In this document: one piece after another, positions 1 through 8,849 of the stretch | Position numbering within the stretch: the first letter of the stretch is position 1 | How the letters are laid out: every line of letters starts with the position of its first letter | Assembly (NCBI GenBank): GCA_003049485.1 | Contig: PYST01000587.1 | Location: forward strand, 1-14,485 | DNA length: 14,485 bases | From: Ophioceras dolichostomum | Taxonomy: Eukaryota > Ascomycota > Sordariomycetes > Magnaporthales > Ophioceraceae | Reading direction: 5' to 3' | Translations under genes and position numbers: made by a program | The notes under the pieces: generated by a model | What the model saw: the letters and a program-made list of their open reading frames with translations, nothing else | Database searches by the model: none | What the model was told of the DNA's origin: nothing

Positions 1-472
1 GTAATGTGTGTGTTAAGAGATTATGTGTTGGTTTGGTGGGCTGCACTAACAGCAGCTTGCCAAGAAGTGGTATGTACAAGGAAGGATGATTTGGGGGATG
101 GATTGCTAGTAGGTCCTCGTAGTACATTTTGTGGCAATTGAACTTTCAAGTTTCGTGCTCCAATCAGTCCAACCCGGCAGGTTCCGGCGGAAAGAACCAA
201 TGGGACCCGTGATCATCGTTGTGCGCGTCGAGCATGCAGGAGGGTTGCTTCAGCTGGAGGCGGGGTTTGATGAGCTGGGCGACCAGACTTTTTCCACTTG
301 TTCTGGCTCACTCGCTTCTGCCTAGCAGCATCAGCGCAAGACCAACCAGCCCCAGCCCTCAAAATCCTCGCACACCACATACCGATCGTCACCTCCAATC
401 TTCAGACATTCGCTACCTACCTACCTGCAAAGAATTCCTACTACCTACGTTCTGATCCATCGGCCAGACAAG
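1..472. other. Upstream region and leader of the HET gene
   Basis: No protein-like frame was found on either strand. The last ~100 bases are C-rich and contain overlapping CTACC repeats (about 410-425) and pyrimidine-rich stretches of the kind seen in fungal 5' leaders. The ATG at 473 sits in the favourable context CAAGATG. The short frames present lack codon bias and are not called. Confidence 0.5.
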
Positions 473-2449
473 ATGCCTCTCAGGCTCATTAACGTCAACA
501 CCCTTCGTATGGAGGTCTTCCTCGACGACGCCACTGTGCCGGATTACGCCATCCTCTCCCACACCTGGGTTGAGGGCGAGGAGGTCGACTTCCAGGAGAT
601 GACCCGCGCCGTGGACGACCCCGACCTGGAAAGCTCGACGAGGAAGAAATCTGGTTTCGGGAAGATTGTCAAGACCTGCGAGCGTGCACGCGACTGCGGT
701 GTGGAGTTCGCATGGGTCGACACCTGCTGTATCGACAAGACCAACAGCTCCGAGCTCAGCGAGGCCATCAACTCGATGTTCAAGTGGTACCACCAGTCCA
801 CCATCTGCTTCGCGTTCTTGTCCGATTTTCCAGCGGGCCTGAACGAAGATCAGCGCAAGTCTGCTCTCGCAGCCTGTCGATGGTTCACGCGCGGCTGGAC
901 CCTCCAGGAACTCCTCGCTCCGGATCACCTGGAGCTCTTCGACGCAGAGTGGGAATCTATCGGGCCGAGATGGGAGTTCTCCGACACGATATCTGAGATC
1001 ACAAACATCCGCGTCGATTGCCTAGACCCGTCCTACCCGGCCCTGGGGGCGAGGCTTGAGCTCTTCGCCCGTATTCCGATAGCCGTAAAAATGTCATGGG
1101 CTTCGGGGAGGACCACGACCAGGCCGGAGGACATGGCCTACAGTTTACTTGGGCTGTTCGATGTCAATATGCCGATGCTTTATGGGGAAGGAGAGAAAGC
1201 GTTCCTAAGGCTCCAAGAGGAGATCATCAAGAGGTCGAACGACCTCTCGATATTCTTTTTCTCTGAGACCCCGAGATTCACCCACTATTACCACGGCGAA
1301 TTTATCGACGAGTCGGATCCTCCGGTTGTGAGGGATCTTATGGCAAACTCTCCGGCCAGGTTCACCAACTCCGGCATCTGTCTAGCGCGTGAGGGCTGGT
1401 CGAGTCGATCCCACGCAGATAGGATGCGCAAAGTCATCTTTTCCCTCACCAACAACGGGCTTCTTGTGAGGGATGCAGATCTAGAAGTCGTCACATTGGT
1501 GGCGGGCGGCGCGTGCTACTTCCTCAACGTGGGATCTACATGTGGTGGACCAAGACATCCCCACACGCTCTGCAGTCCGGACTCGCTTTTCCTCTGCAAG
1601 ATCGGACCAGGGCGCTTCGCCCGCCTAGATAACCACAGGTTGGTGAGCAACGGGACGAGGTTTCCGAGAGAGCCGACGCCGCGAGCGCCAGATGGGACGA
1701 GTGCGGCGAATCCGGGTCAGGGTGCCACCAACACTGCCTCTACCCCGATTATCAAGGAAGCTCTTCATGCCGCTCTCAAGGAGGACATCTACATTACAGT
1801 ACACCCGCAGGACCCTTTCGATTTCGAGATGTACGACTCACACGAGACCTTCGTGCAGCTTCGGCTCAATGGGTCAGACACGCCGAGGTGGATGTTCGAT
1901 ATTAAGCAGGTTGAGCCCCTAAGTCTGTGGGATGCTGCAAGCATGGCGTTCCTCAGACCAGTTATACCAGAGGCCCCGTTCGCATTTGGCTTCATGCGCA
2001 TCTGCACGTATTACCGCTCAGAAACTGAAAGACACCTGTCTGTCGACTTCTACGTCGCCTTCTACACTCGGAGGGACATTGACGATAGGGACGACAAGAG
2101 AGACCTCACCTGGGTCCAAGTCTATTCTCCTAACCAGTGGAGACAAGTTCAAGTCAAGTACGAGACGGAGATGCGTCTCTTCAAGAGCCGCTGGTACCTC
2201 TCCGGTGACTCGCTTCCTGACAGCAACGATGTCACCAGCCACGAGATCAGCATTCCCCTCCCTGCTTCCGCGTCTTCCACGCGCAAGGCGATGTGCGTTT
2301 CCGCACAACTGTCTCCTTTCACCCGAGACGAGGCGAGACCTTGGGGATACCAACAGCTCATTATAGACCAGAGAGTGGTTTCTGGTGTATCACTATCTTT
2401 GTTGGACAATGGATCGTCTTCCGTTGCGCGGTACGTCGACTCTGACTAA
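473..2449 (+). CDS. HET-domain (heterokaryon incompatibility) protein
   Basis: 658 residues in one exon. The HET domain covers about residues 20-150 and shows its signature blocks: AILSHTW (26-32), WVDTCCIDK (81-89), ELSEAINSMFKWY (94-106) and RGWTLQELLAP (140-150). A second block conserved in this family follows: MSWAS-R-TTR-EDMAYSLLG and VNMPMLYGEG (207-240). Residues ~250-658 form a C-terminal region without a recognised NACHT, WD40 or ankyrin repeat, so this is the short HET architecture. Known of the family: HET domains trigger regulated cell death during non-self recognition after hyphal fusion, but most genomic copies have no tested role. The start is the first in-frame ATG and the family motif begins a few residues after it, as usual. 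The gene is intact with no visible frameshift. Its function in allorecognition is inferred from the family only. Confidence 0.95.
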   Translation: MPLRLINVNTLRMEVFLDDATVPDYAILSHTWVEGEEVDFQEMTRAVDDPDLESSTRKKSGFGKIVKTCERARDCGVEFAWVDTCCIDKTNSSELSEAINSMFKWYHQSTICFAFLSDFPAGLNEDQRKSALAACRWFTRGWTLQELLAPDHLELFDAEWESIGPRWEFSDTISEITNIRVDCLDPSYPALGARLELFARIPIAVKMSWASGRTTTRPEDMAYSLLGLFDVNMPMLYGEGEKAFLRLQEEIIKRSNDLSIFFFSETPRFTHYYHGEFIDESDPPVVRDLMANSPARFTNSGICLAREGWSSRSHADRMRKVIFSLTNNGLLVRDADLEVVTLVAGGACYFLNVGSTCGGPRHPHTLCSPDSLFLCKIGPGRFARLDNHRLVSNGTRFPREPTPRAPDGTSAANPGQGATNTASTPIIKEALHAALKEDIYITVHPQDPFDFEMYDSHETFVQLRLNGSDTPRWMFDIKQVEPLSLWDAASMAFLRPVIPEAPFAFGFMRICTYYRSETERHLSVDFYVAFYTRRDIDDRDDKRDLTWVQVYSPNQWRQVQVKYETEMRLFKSRWYLSGDSLPDSNDVTSHEISIPLPASASSTRKAMCVSAQLSPFTRDEARPWGYQQLIIDQRVVSGVSLSLLDNGSSSVARYVDSD

Positions 2450-2632
2450 GCTAGGAGTGTTCTCTTCGGGCTCGGCGAAAGGCATGGTACTTAATAGTAC
2501 GAGGATATAATAGATGGGAGAAAGGTTGAAGCGATGTTGAATCCTGAGAGCGTGATGCTGTGCCGTGTTTTGGGAAATAAAGCTAGGGCAAAATGATAGA
2601 TATTCGACGACGAGATGATCTAATGCTTTGCT

Positions 2633-2670
2633 CTTCCTACTAGTAGCATCGCTTCCTGCTATGTAGGAAG
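2633..2670. repeat. Perfect two-step inverted repeat (hairpin) in the 3' region of the HET gene
   Basis: CTTCCTAC (2633-2640) pairs with GTAGGAAG (2663-2670). Inside it TAGCA (2644-2648) pairs with TGCTA (2657-2661) around an 8-base loop. It lies about 185 bases after the HET stop and just past the AATAAA. It could be a 3'-end RNA structure or chance. Confidence 0.5.
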
Positions 2671-3302
2671 TACCGAAGTAATACTACCGGTTCAATCTCA
2701 TGTCCGCAAAACCAATTTGACGTTTGTAACAAAGCTGTTAGCTATCAGCCAGAGATCACTTGTGGACTGGTAGACAGATTCGGATTTCAGTTTGACAGCT
2801 ATCGGACCTCCTTTAACCTACATGTGATGAAGTCACTACGAACTTGTTTTACTCTTCCTCGACCGGGCTGGGGAAACTTGGACTTCTCGTCGTATACGTT
2901 GTCCATATGGCAAAGTGTTCAAACAACTCAACGTTCTCAATTTTTGACAGGGCGGAAACTCGGATTTTCCAGCCGTTCCGTAGGGTTTGCAGCTCCTGTC
3001 ATTAGTAATTGGAAGCAGTCGACCTGCCAATTTGTAATCCGGAGGCGGAGTGTCTGGAGTACGGCATTCAGTTACCCGTCTCCAACAATACGCGCAGAAG
3101 GATTCCCACCTGCCAACGCTGCAGGGATGTCGATGCGCCAGGCAGAATGTGTCTCAACTGGGTCAGCATCGGTGGATCCAATATAGTAGGAGTGCGAAGC
3201 ATCAGCACTACTTACGCTTGGGAGTCCGAGACTGGCCTGGAGCAAGTAGGTACCGGCTACATCCGCAGAGGGAAGGATTCGAAACCTTGTTTGGAGGACG
3301 TT

Positions 3303-3309
3303 TATATAA
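3303..3309 (+). promoter_or_regulatory. Candidate TATA box of the DUF1993-type gene
   Basis: TATATAA lies about 140 bases before the ATG at 3448, a plausible core-promoter distance in filamentous fungi. The leader in between includes CCTAACTAAG (about 3365-3374), which resembles a branch point plus acceptor, so a 5'-UTR intron is possible. There is no experimental support. Confidence 0.35.
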
Positions 3310-3447
3310 CAAATAGAGGACCCTCCCCCCAATATGGTTCTTACTTACTGGGTAACTTCAAATATCCTAACTAAGGGCGGCTGCATCACCCACCATTCGA
3401 AGGCAGGATCTTCCATATCTGATCACGCACCTACCATCACGCGAAAG

Positions 3448-4095
3448 ATGTCGTCGAGCCTCTACAAGCAGTCGGTTCCGGTTCTGGTCAAGTACCTCCG
3501 GAACCTAGACGCGCTCCTCGTCAAGGGCGCTAAGTTCGCCGATGAGACCGGCATGACCTATGAAGAGATGATCAACTTCCGTCTGAGGCCTGACATGAGA
3601 GGGTGAGTCGACCAAACATCGCGCACACGCGGCAGCAGCAGAAACCTCAGCTCCATCCACATCAGCTGACCCCAAAAAACGCCCCGAGACAGACTCGCAT
3701 ACCAAGTCCAATCCTGCTCCAACACCTCCAAAGGCATCATCAACCGCGTAGGCGGCCTGCCCGCCGTGGCGATGGAGGACAACGAAACGACGTTCGCGCA
3801 GCTGCACGACCGCATCGACCGGACGGTCAAGCTGCTCGAGGACGCCGACCCGAAGTGCCTGGACGGCAAGGAGGACGCCGAGGTGCTGATGGTGACCGGG
3901 CCAGGCACCTTCCGCTTCACGGGCCAGTCGTACGTCTCTGAGTTCGCGATCCCCAACTTCCACTTTCACCTTACGACGGCGTACTGCATCCTGCGCCACC
4001 TGGGCGTCGACATCGGCGCGTTCGACTACCTGAGGGGCATGCTCGTCAAGGTCGAGGCGGAGGAGAAGAAGGAAGAGGGGGAGGCGGCGAAATAA
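3448..4095 (+). CDS. DUF1993 family protein (two exons)
   Basis: Exon 1 is 3448-3602 and exon 2 is 3693-4095, joined across a 90-base intron (3603-3692). The intron has donor GTGAGT, branch CTGAC near 3666-3670 and acceptor ACAG. The joined frame gives 185 residues. The product begins with SLYKQSVPVLVKYLRNLDA, has a LRPDM-R-LAYQVQ block across the splice junction, then a TF-QLHDRID-TVKLLED helix and an FHLTTAYCILRHLGVDIG-FDYL helix near the C-terminus. These match the DUF1993 layout, a small predicted four-helix protein distantly like the DinB/YfiT fold, whose function is unknown. The usual length (~165-185 residues) is kept; the last ~12 residues are a charged Lys/Glu tail. The ATG at 3448 is chosen because family homology starts there, although the frame is open further upstream. 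It converges with the minus-strand gene ending at 4267. Confidence 0.9.
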
Positions 4096-4266
4096 TAGGG
4101 TAAGTGGTGAGGTACGGCACTTGGTACTTTTGGACGGGGGGATGGGTTGGGAAAATATCACTGGACCTATGTACTTACTTACTCCTGAGCCGTAGGTCTT
4201 TGCATGGGTGCAATTGACACAGGGAAGAGAGGAAATTAAAATGACATAAAGTCTCTATGGACCGAA

Positions 4267-4619
4267 TTAGGGGTAGAATGCAGAACAAGCTACTATAACC
4301 TCCATCACTTCATTGTCTGTCTCCTTTTCAACCCCCGAAGCATCTGTCACCCGGAGCCTTACTGCCCCGCCACTCTGGCTTGCCAGAACATATAACTCTT
4401 GAGCTGCATCTCGATCCTCTTCACTTTTTACTACGATTTCGCAGCGTAGAGGTAATGCTACTACCAACTCCTCCTAGCTCTAATACCGATACTTATTTGT
4501 GTGCCCCCGGATTCGGAGCCCCTCACCACGTTTTGGACGACCTGGGAATCTGCGGTTTCCTTGACCCCTGTTTGTTCTGGCGATTCGTTTTGGATGGATT
4601 CGACTCCTCCTGGCGGCAT
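4267..4619 (-). CDS. Unknown small spliced gene (two exons); may be 3' exons of the neighbour
   Basis: Read on the minus strand, exon 1 is 4619-4527 and exon 2 is 4473-4267, with a 53-base intron (4526-4474; donor GTGAGG, acceptor CTAG). The splice is phase 0 and joins two protein-like frames, giving 99 residues. Exon 1 is polar (rich in Gln, Glu and Ser). Exon 2 reads as an alternating beta/alpha segment, with LRCEIVVKSEEDRDAAQELY, then AVRLRVTDASG, then NEVMEVIVACSAFYP at the end. No family is recognised. The ATG at 4619 is the only Met in the exon. A CTGAC branch and ACAG acceptor just upstream (exon from 4628, same phase) allow an alternative: these are the last exons of the gene at 5581-4774, entered from a weak GTAATT donor at 4824. 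RNA evidence would decide between the two. Confidence 0.5.
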
Positions 4620-4773
4620 CGGGCCGTGCTGTTTGAGTGCGAGCAAGTCAGTTGGTCAGTCTGTAATTAGAAGAATGACTTTCTCCCTCCTTTTTTTTCG
4701 AACAGGTTGGTACCTAAGGACCTAATGATGGAGAATGCGATACTAGCTAAGGGGGTGTTAGCTTTCGCTTGGC

Positions 4774-5581
4774 TTACCGAGAGGTGGTGGAATACGCCTG
4801 GCGGCAAATAAGATTGTAAATTACATCTGGATCGTCGTCGTCACTGCACCGTCTGAGGTCCGATTCACTTAAGATGGGGTAGCCATCTCCGCCCGCGTCC
4901 TCGCCTTTTCTACTACCTGAACACGCCGTATCCAGTCTCTTGTATGCCGTCCAACTGCTTTCACTGGAGTGATTAGCCTTCGAACACCTGAGGTATCAAT
5001 CTGGTGAAGCCGAGAGAACGATGAGGGTGTGGTGAGATCACGTACGCCCAGATTTTGCTTGCATCCGGCTTAAGGGACCCGTCCTTCGCCCACAGCGCCG
5101 ACATGTTATTGGTGTCGAGCAGCTGTCGTATATCCTCGAGCGCCTCTTGGAGGTTGTAGTACCTCGGCCCGTACTTCCTTGTGCACTTGGGACAGCCGGT
5201 GCCAGCCCTGTTGCAAGCGGAGTTCTCACAAGCGTCCCGGAAGTCACCGGCCATCCGCATCCGTGTGAAAGTTGTCCTGGCCATCTGGCGCATTGGTGGC
5301 TTGCGGATCATCTTGAGTTTCACCTGATTTGAGCCCCCGAAGAGCCCCACAACCCAGGTGTACCTGCCATACGTTGTCTCCTGATGGAACCAGTGCGGTT
5401 TGAGCTCGAGGGCTTGGTCGCGCTGCTCCTGTTTGCCGTTCTTGCTGTTCGGTGGCCGGGGCATGTAGATTTGGTGAAATTCGCTGAGTTCCTCCTTCCC
5501 AATGTCGTTGAGATTGGGGATCCTCCCTCGGAGCGGAATGACTGGGTAGGACTTGACTGGGTGCTTCTTTTGTGTATTCAT
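4774..5581 (-). CDS. Hypothetical Cys-containing protein, two exons
   Basis: Exon 1 is 5581-5046 and exon 2 is 4987-4774, with a 58-base intron (5045-4988; donor GTACGT, pyrimidine-rich tract, acceptor CTCAG). Without splicing the frame would stop at 4973. The splice joins cleanly into a second protein-like frame ending ICRQAYSTTSR, for 249 residues. Features: a basic, Pro-containing N-terminus, a central CENSACNRAGTGCPKC motif at about residues 133-148 that could bind metal or form disulfides, a helix NLQEALEDIRQLLDTNN after it, and an Asp run (DDDD) near the C-terminus. No family is recognised. The start is the first ATG in frame; the frame is open upstream to about 5668. A hydrophobic stretch (AFFALIPGIIAI, about 5675-5640) lies in another frame, so a missed 5' exon with a signal or membrane segment is possible. 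A GTAAGC donor overlaps the stop. Confidence 0.6.
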
Positions 5582-6523
5582 GGTGTTTGCTCGACGGAGG
5601 TGGACGTCTATGCGAGTAGGTGCTTGGAAGAACAGGACGAATGGCGATGATCCCGGGGATGAGAGCAAAGAAGGCGAGACGGTTGGTGTACACGTATGAC
5701 TTAGTCTACTGGACCATTTGGAAGATGGGGACGGGGGACGGGGCCATTAATAGCCGTTGCCATGAGTACAAGAAGCATACGGCCGTTGTGAGGACTCACT
5801 CGCATCGCCACTCTGATTTTCATATCGAACTGGAACGAACTAGCTGCGACGCCACTTGACTAAACAAAAACGACATTCTTAGGCTTCCACAATCACTGGG
5901 GAAACCGTTCTGGGAGTCGAAACTTGGGTGGGCCGGAGACAAGGTTGGATTTGAGGTAGGCGAGGCAGGCTTGGGGGCCAACGCGTCGTGACCAACACCA
6001 TTCAACAGCACCATGGCCTATCGTGCACGAAAGTCTCGCCTTGCAGTTCATATGTCATCGCCCCCAACCAAGGGGCGCGACCGTCCAACGCGGCCATCAG
6101 TGGCCGTGGCCGGCCAGCATTACTCCGGCCTGATGAAGTGACCAACCGGTATCTAGAAGTATCGATGGCCGGCCTGACCTGGCCACCTCATTTTCTAAGC
6201 CTGCTCTGGATAGAAACAGAAGACCTCTTCAGCAACTGAGAGCCAAAGGGTAATGTGATGATAGATTTTGGCCTAAATGAAACGCCCCGGTATTGGTGGA
6301 ACAGAACCCCGAACTATTGGCGACGATGCCTCGAAGAGATTGCTAATCTAGATAATACAGTCAAAGGCAGAAAGCAGAAACACGTAACGCCCAACCCCTG
6401 ATCCGCCACTCCCGCGTCCCAACACCTATCCACGCCATGAGGCCCTCCATCAAAGGCTTGGGTTGCCTTGCCGCTTTCCGAAACACCATCCTTAGATCAA
6501 GTACCCAGGTGTGTATCTTCTTC
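5582..6523. other. Intergenic region with weak ORFs only
   Basis: About 940 bases. On the minus strand a 64-codon frame starts at a good ATG (6014-5820). A short frame (5853-5730) ends in a signal-peptide-like MLLVLMATAING and contains a GTGAGT donor at 5799; either could be 5' exons of the gene at 5581, but no splice joins them in frame with it. Two GGCCGGCC octamers occur at 6108-6115 and 6167-6174. Nothing else is supported. Confidence 0.4.
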
Positions 6524-6801
6524 TCACGCGGCAGCGGTACCACCACCAGCAGCGCCGTTCTCGACGATAATGCCGACACCAGCGCCCTTCACACCAGTTC
6601 CAAGCTGGATCTTGGGCTGCTTGGTCAGCGCGGATTCCGCGTACGTCAGTGCCCTGTCGAAGCCACTGTTCTGACGCTTCTGTACCTTGGAAGAAGAAGC
6701 CTCCTCCGACTCGTCACGGGGATCGATCCCCTTGTTGCTGCCGGGGATGGGCAGTGAAGCCTGCATCACATCAGTGTATGTTAGCCTCGACTGCCGAATG
6801 C

Positions 6802-6884
<83 letters not shown>

Positions 6885-7237
6885 AGAGCATGGGGCCCGG
6901 AAGTGAGGGAGAGGGCGACTGACCTGTTCGTTCAGGATACCGGGCGCGACTGAAGCTTGGANCTGACCTGTTCGTTCAGGATACCGGGCGCGACTGAAGC
7001 TTGGACCGGAGCAGCGATGGGAGCAGCCACGGCGCCGGCAGCTCCGGTGACGGCAGCACCCTGCAGGGTGTTCATGAGCTGCTCGACGCCCGCCCCGGCA
7101 CCCTCGAACCCGATGGCACCATCACCGACCACCAGGGCTGGGGAGTAGGCGCCTAGGTTGATGTTCAGTGGTAGGGGGAGGGCGCTCGTGACGGCCGAGA
7201 TGGCCGCTAGACGGATGAGGAGGGATTGGGAGACCAT
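6524..7237 (-). CDS. Small secreted protein with possible Kex2 site (two exons)
   Basis: Exon 1 is 7237-6968 and exon 2 is 6760-6524. The intron has donor GTCAGT, a GCTAAC branch point (about 6785-6780) and acceptor GATGCAG; it holds a long CT repeat. The phase-0 junction gives 168 residues. Residues 1-19 form a signal peptide (basic R9, hydrophobic core, likely cut after VTSA). The mature protein opens with LPLPLNINLGAYSPALVV, followed by a Gly/Ala-rich region. After an acidic-Ser linker (EESEEASSS type) comes KVQKR-QNSGFDRAL: a Lys-Arg at 118-119 fits the Kex2 protease and would release a 49-residue C-terminal peptide ending in a Gly/Ala tail. No cysteines are seen. The family is not identified, but the layout is typical of fungal extracellular proteins. 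A 43-bp duplication around the exon 1/intron border (see repeat) does not alter the coding sequence when the right-hand copy is used. Confidence 0.8.
6804..6882. repeat. (GA)n dinucleotide microsatellite, about 39 units
   Basis: An uninterrupted GA run on the plus strand, (CT)n in the transcript sense of the secreted-protein gene. It lies inside that gene's intron, between the donor and the branch point. Such a run is expected to vary in length between isolates and to trouble assembly, which fits the N and duplication 40-80 bases to its right. Confidence 0.95.
6919..7005. repeat. 43-bp direct duplication flanking a single N (likely assembly join)
   Basis: Bases 6919-6961 are repeated exactly at 6963-7005, separated only by N at 6962. 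The unit begins CTGACCTGTTCGTTCAGG and spans the last codons of exon 1 plus the splice donor of the secreted-protein gene. Identical ends abutting an N are what an unmerged contig overlap gives. If real, it would be a tandem duplication of the donor site. Confidence 0.9.
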
Positions 7238-7520
7238 CTTAGTGATTTTGGGGTATCTTTGCCGATGGTGAGGGGTATTACGACACACAGGACGGACAGT
7301 GGAAGTGAAAGGGCGAGAGAGCGAGCCAGAAGAAAGGAAAGAAGAAAAAATGCAGCCCAGCTGATGACTCTATTAAAACAGACCGAGCACAGCTCAAGAG
7401 AAAGAAAGGAAAGCTGCTTTGGTACCGGGCCCAAAATTGATGGAGGGTAAAGGTGAGAAAGACGAGAGGAGCCGCGGAGGGAAGAGGGGAGGAGAAGGAG
7501 GAAGGAAGAGGGTTTAAACG
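7238..7520 (-). promoter_or_regulatory. Pyrimidine-rich leader/promoter of the secreted-protein gene
   Basis: In the sense of the minus-strand gene, this stretch is dominated by CT tracts (purine-rich on the plus strand, mainly about 7290-7345 and 7440-7512). Such CT-rich tracts precede transcription starts of well-expressed fungal genes. GTTTTAATAG (complement of about 7369-7378) might act as a weak AT-rich element. Assignment is by position and composition only. Confidence 0.45.
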
Positions 7521-8383
7521 GGCAGGCAGGTAGGCAGGGACTGGCACGTATTATTAGATGAAGTCAAAAATACTGTGCAAGTGGGCGACCTGACTGACAA
7601 GTCGCACGCACGCAAGCACGGCACATTGCGGTCCATCCTGTCTCCAGATAGGGACTGGCAGGCCACGACGTCGAGCATCGAGCTAACCCTTTCCTAACAT
7701 GGCAGTTTTCGAGCGAGGTTGGTTTCCGGTGTAGCGGGACTTTTCTTCGCCAAGAGATGCTAATGTCTGGGCTCGAGTATCAAGCACATCTTCTGAACCT
7801 CTTGGCAGCAGTGGATCTTTTTCTGTTCTGTCGGGCGTGCAGGGTCGCAGACGACAACCACGCACGACCAAGGTTTTTTTCTTTCTGTGCAGTGGTGCGG
7901 GCGGGATTGACAGCGATCACCCTTGGCGGGTTGGCGGAAGCTTGAAACGACCCGGATCAAAAAGTATTGTGCAGGCGATGGGTTTCTCGTTGGGTTCTCT
8001 GTTCCTGCGTGGAATTTCCCCATCCTGGTGGCCGTCTGGCACTGGAACGAGGATGTGCCCAGCAGTGGGACTGGTCCTTTACACGCCAAGACTTGCCTTG
8101 GTCTGGAGTGCTGGTCAGGTTTGAGACCGCCTGGGGCCGTGCTCGACGCCGACGACCAGCCGCCTGCGACGTTTGGATTGGCTACTGCTGGAATAAACAC
8201 GAAAAAAAAACATTAAGAATCCACGTCCGCTATAGCACGCGCACAAACACACTGAGGACCGACGAGGAGTCGCTGTCATGGTGGAACTTGAGGCGAAACT
8301 GAGGCCTGCCAAAGACGTGCTGGGCCTTGATCATCAATCAGCCACAAAGGCTCCGGGCTGCGGTTTGGGGGAGGAGATACCGC

Positions 8384-8390
8384 TGAGTCA
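8384..8390. promoter_or_regulatory. TGAGTCA, possible Gcn4/CPC-1-type bZIP site
   Basis: TGAGTCA (complement TGACTCA) is the consensus site for Gcn4/CPC-1 bZIP regulators of amino-acid starvation. It lies in the divergent intergenic region, about 300 bases before a pyrimidine-rich leader-like segment (8600-8680). A 7-mer can occur by chance, so this is only a candidate. Confidence 0.25.
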
Positions 8391-8687
8391 GTGCCTTCCT
8401 TCTGCCCATCATCTCTCATCGACGATGAGGTGAACGCGAGAATTTAGTGGTCGACAGGCGGAAAGGAAAAGTTGAGATGGTACCTTATGCAGGAAGCGAG
8501 TCGAGAATAGTCGGCACACAGTAACGTTTTAAAAACAGAAGGACATCGCTCCCTGGGACTCTTCTCCTTCAACGGCGTCGCTGCAGTTTTCCTCACGTGC
8601 AGTCACTGGCACCGATCGCCCTCGTCAGTCTTCATTCATTCCACAACTGCTTCGACAATTTTCTTATCATATCTCAGCCACCCACCT

Positions 8688-8849
8688 ATGCTACGCCACA
8701 GAAGAAGTCCCACCGAGTGCCCCAGATCTTGGAAACCCTCCAAGACAGGGCCAAGAATGATTCGCGGTGATTCCCAGACAAGACCATCCAGCGGTCTAGG
8801 CGTTTCTTGTCTCTTATTGTGCTTGGCACTTCTTGCTATGGTATTTTGA
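8688..8849 (+). CDS. Possible 53-residue ORF with a hydrophobic C-terminus
   Basis: An ATG follows a pyrimidine-rich, leader-like segment (about 8600-8687). The frame gives a basic N-terminal half and ends in the hydrophobic stretch VSCLLLCLALLAMVF, resembling a tail-anchored microprotein. There is no family match, and a 78-codon minus-strand frame (8872-8636) covers the same DNA. It may well be chance. Confidence 0.15.
   Translation: MLRHRRSPTECPRSWKPSKTGPRMIRGDSQTRPSSGLGVSCLLLCLALLAMVF

Larger units (their letters stand above)
2450..3447. other. Intergenic region between the HET and DUF1993 genes
   Basis: About 1 kb. It starts with the HET 3' UTR, with an AATAAA poly(A)-type signal at 2576-2581, about 130 bases after the stop. 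A hairpin at 2633-2670 is listed separately. Frames at 3009-3374 (+) and 3332-3072 (-) are open and mildly protein-like, and the minus frame contains a perfect GTAAGT donor, but neither gives one convincing protein. The right end is the promoter and leader of the next gene. Confidence 0.5.

Noticed and set aside
413..928. 171-codon minus-strand frame opposite the HET gene start
   Set aside because: It is the antisense shadow of the strongly supported HET domain; codon pattern follows from the sense gene.
3270..3290. GATTCGAAAC resembling a tRNA B-box
   Set aside because: No matching A-box or acceptor stem could be found around it.
3072..3332. Minus-strand frame with a perfect GTAAGT donor near 3220
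   Set aside because: Several acceptors give different short products, none convincing, and the plus strand is equally open; not enough to call a gene.
3505..4161. 218-codon minus-strand frame over the DUF1993-type gene
   Set aside because: It overlaps both exons and the intron of the sense gene and has no motifs of its own.
6108..6174. Two GGCCGGCC octamers 59 bases apart
   Set aside because: Not embedded in a longer repeat; likely chance in GC-rich sequence.
7760..8200. 146-codon minus-strand frame in the long intergenic region
   Set aside because: No domain motif, irregular composition and no supporting neighbours or splice sites.
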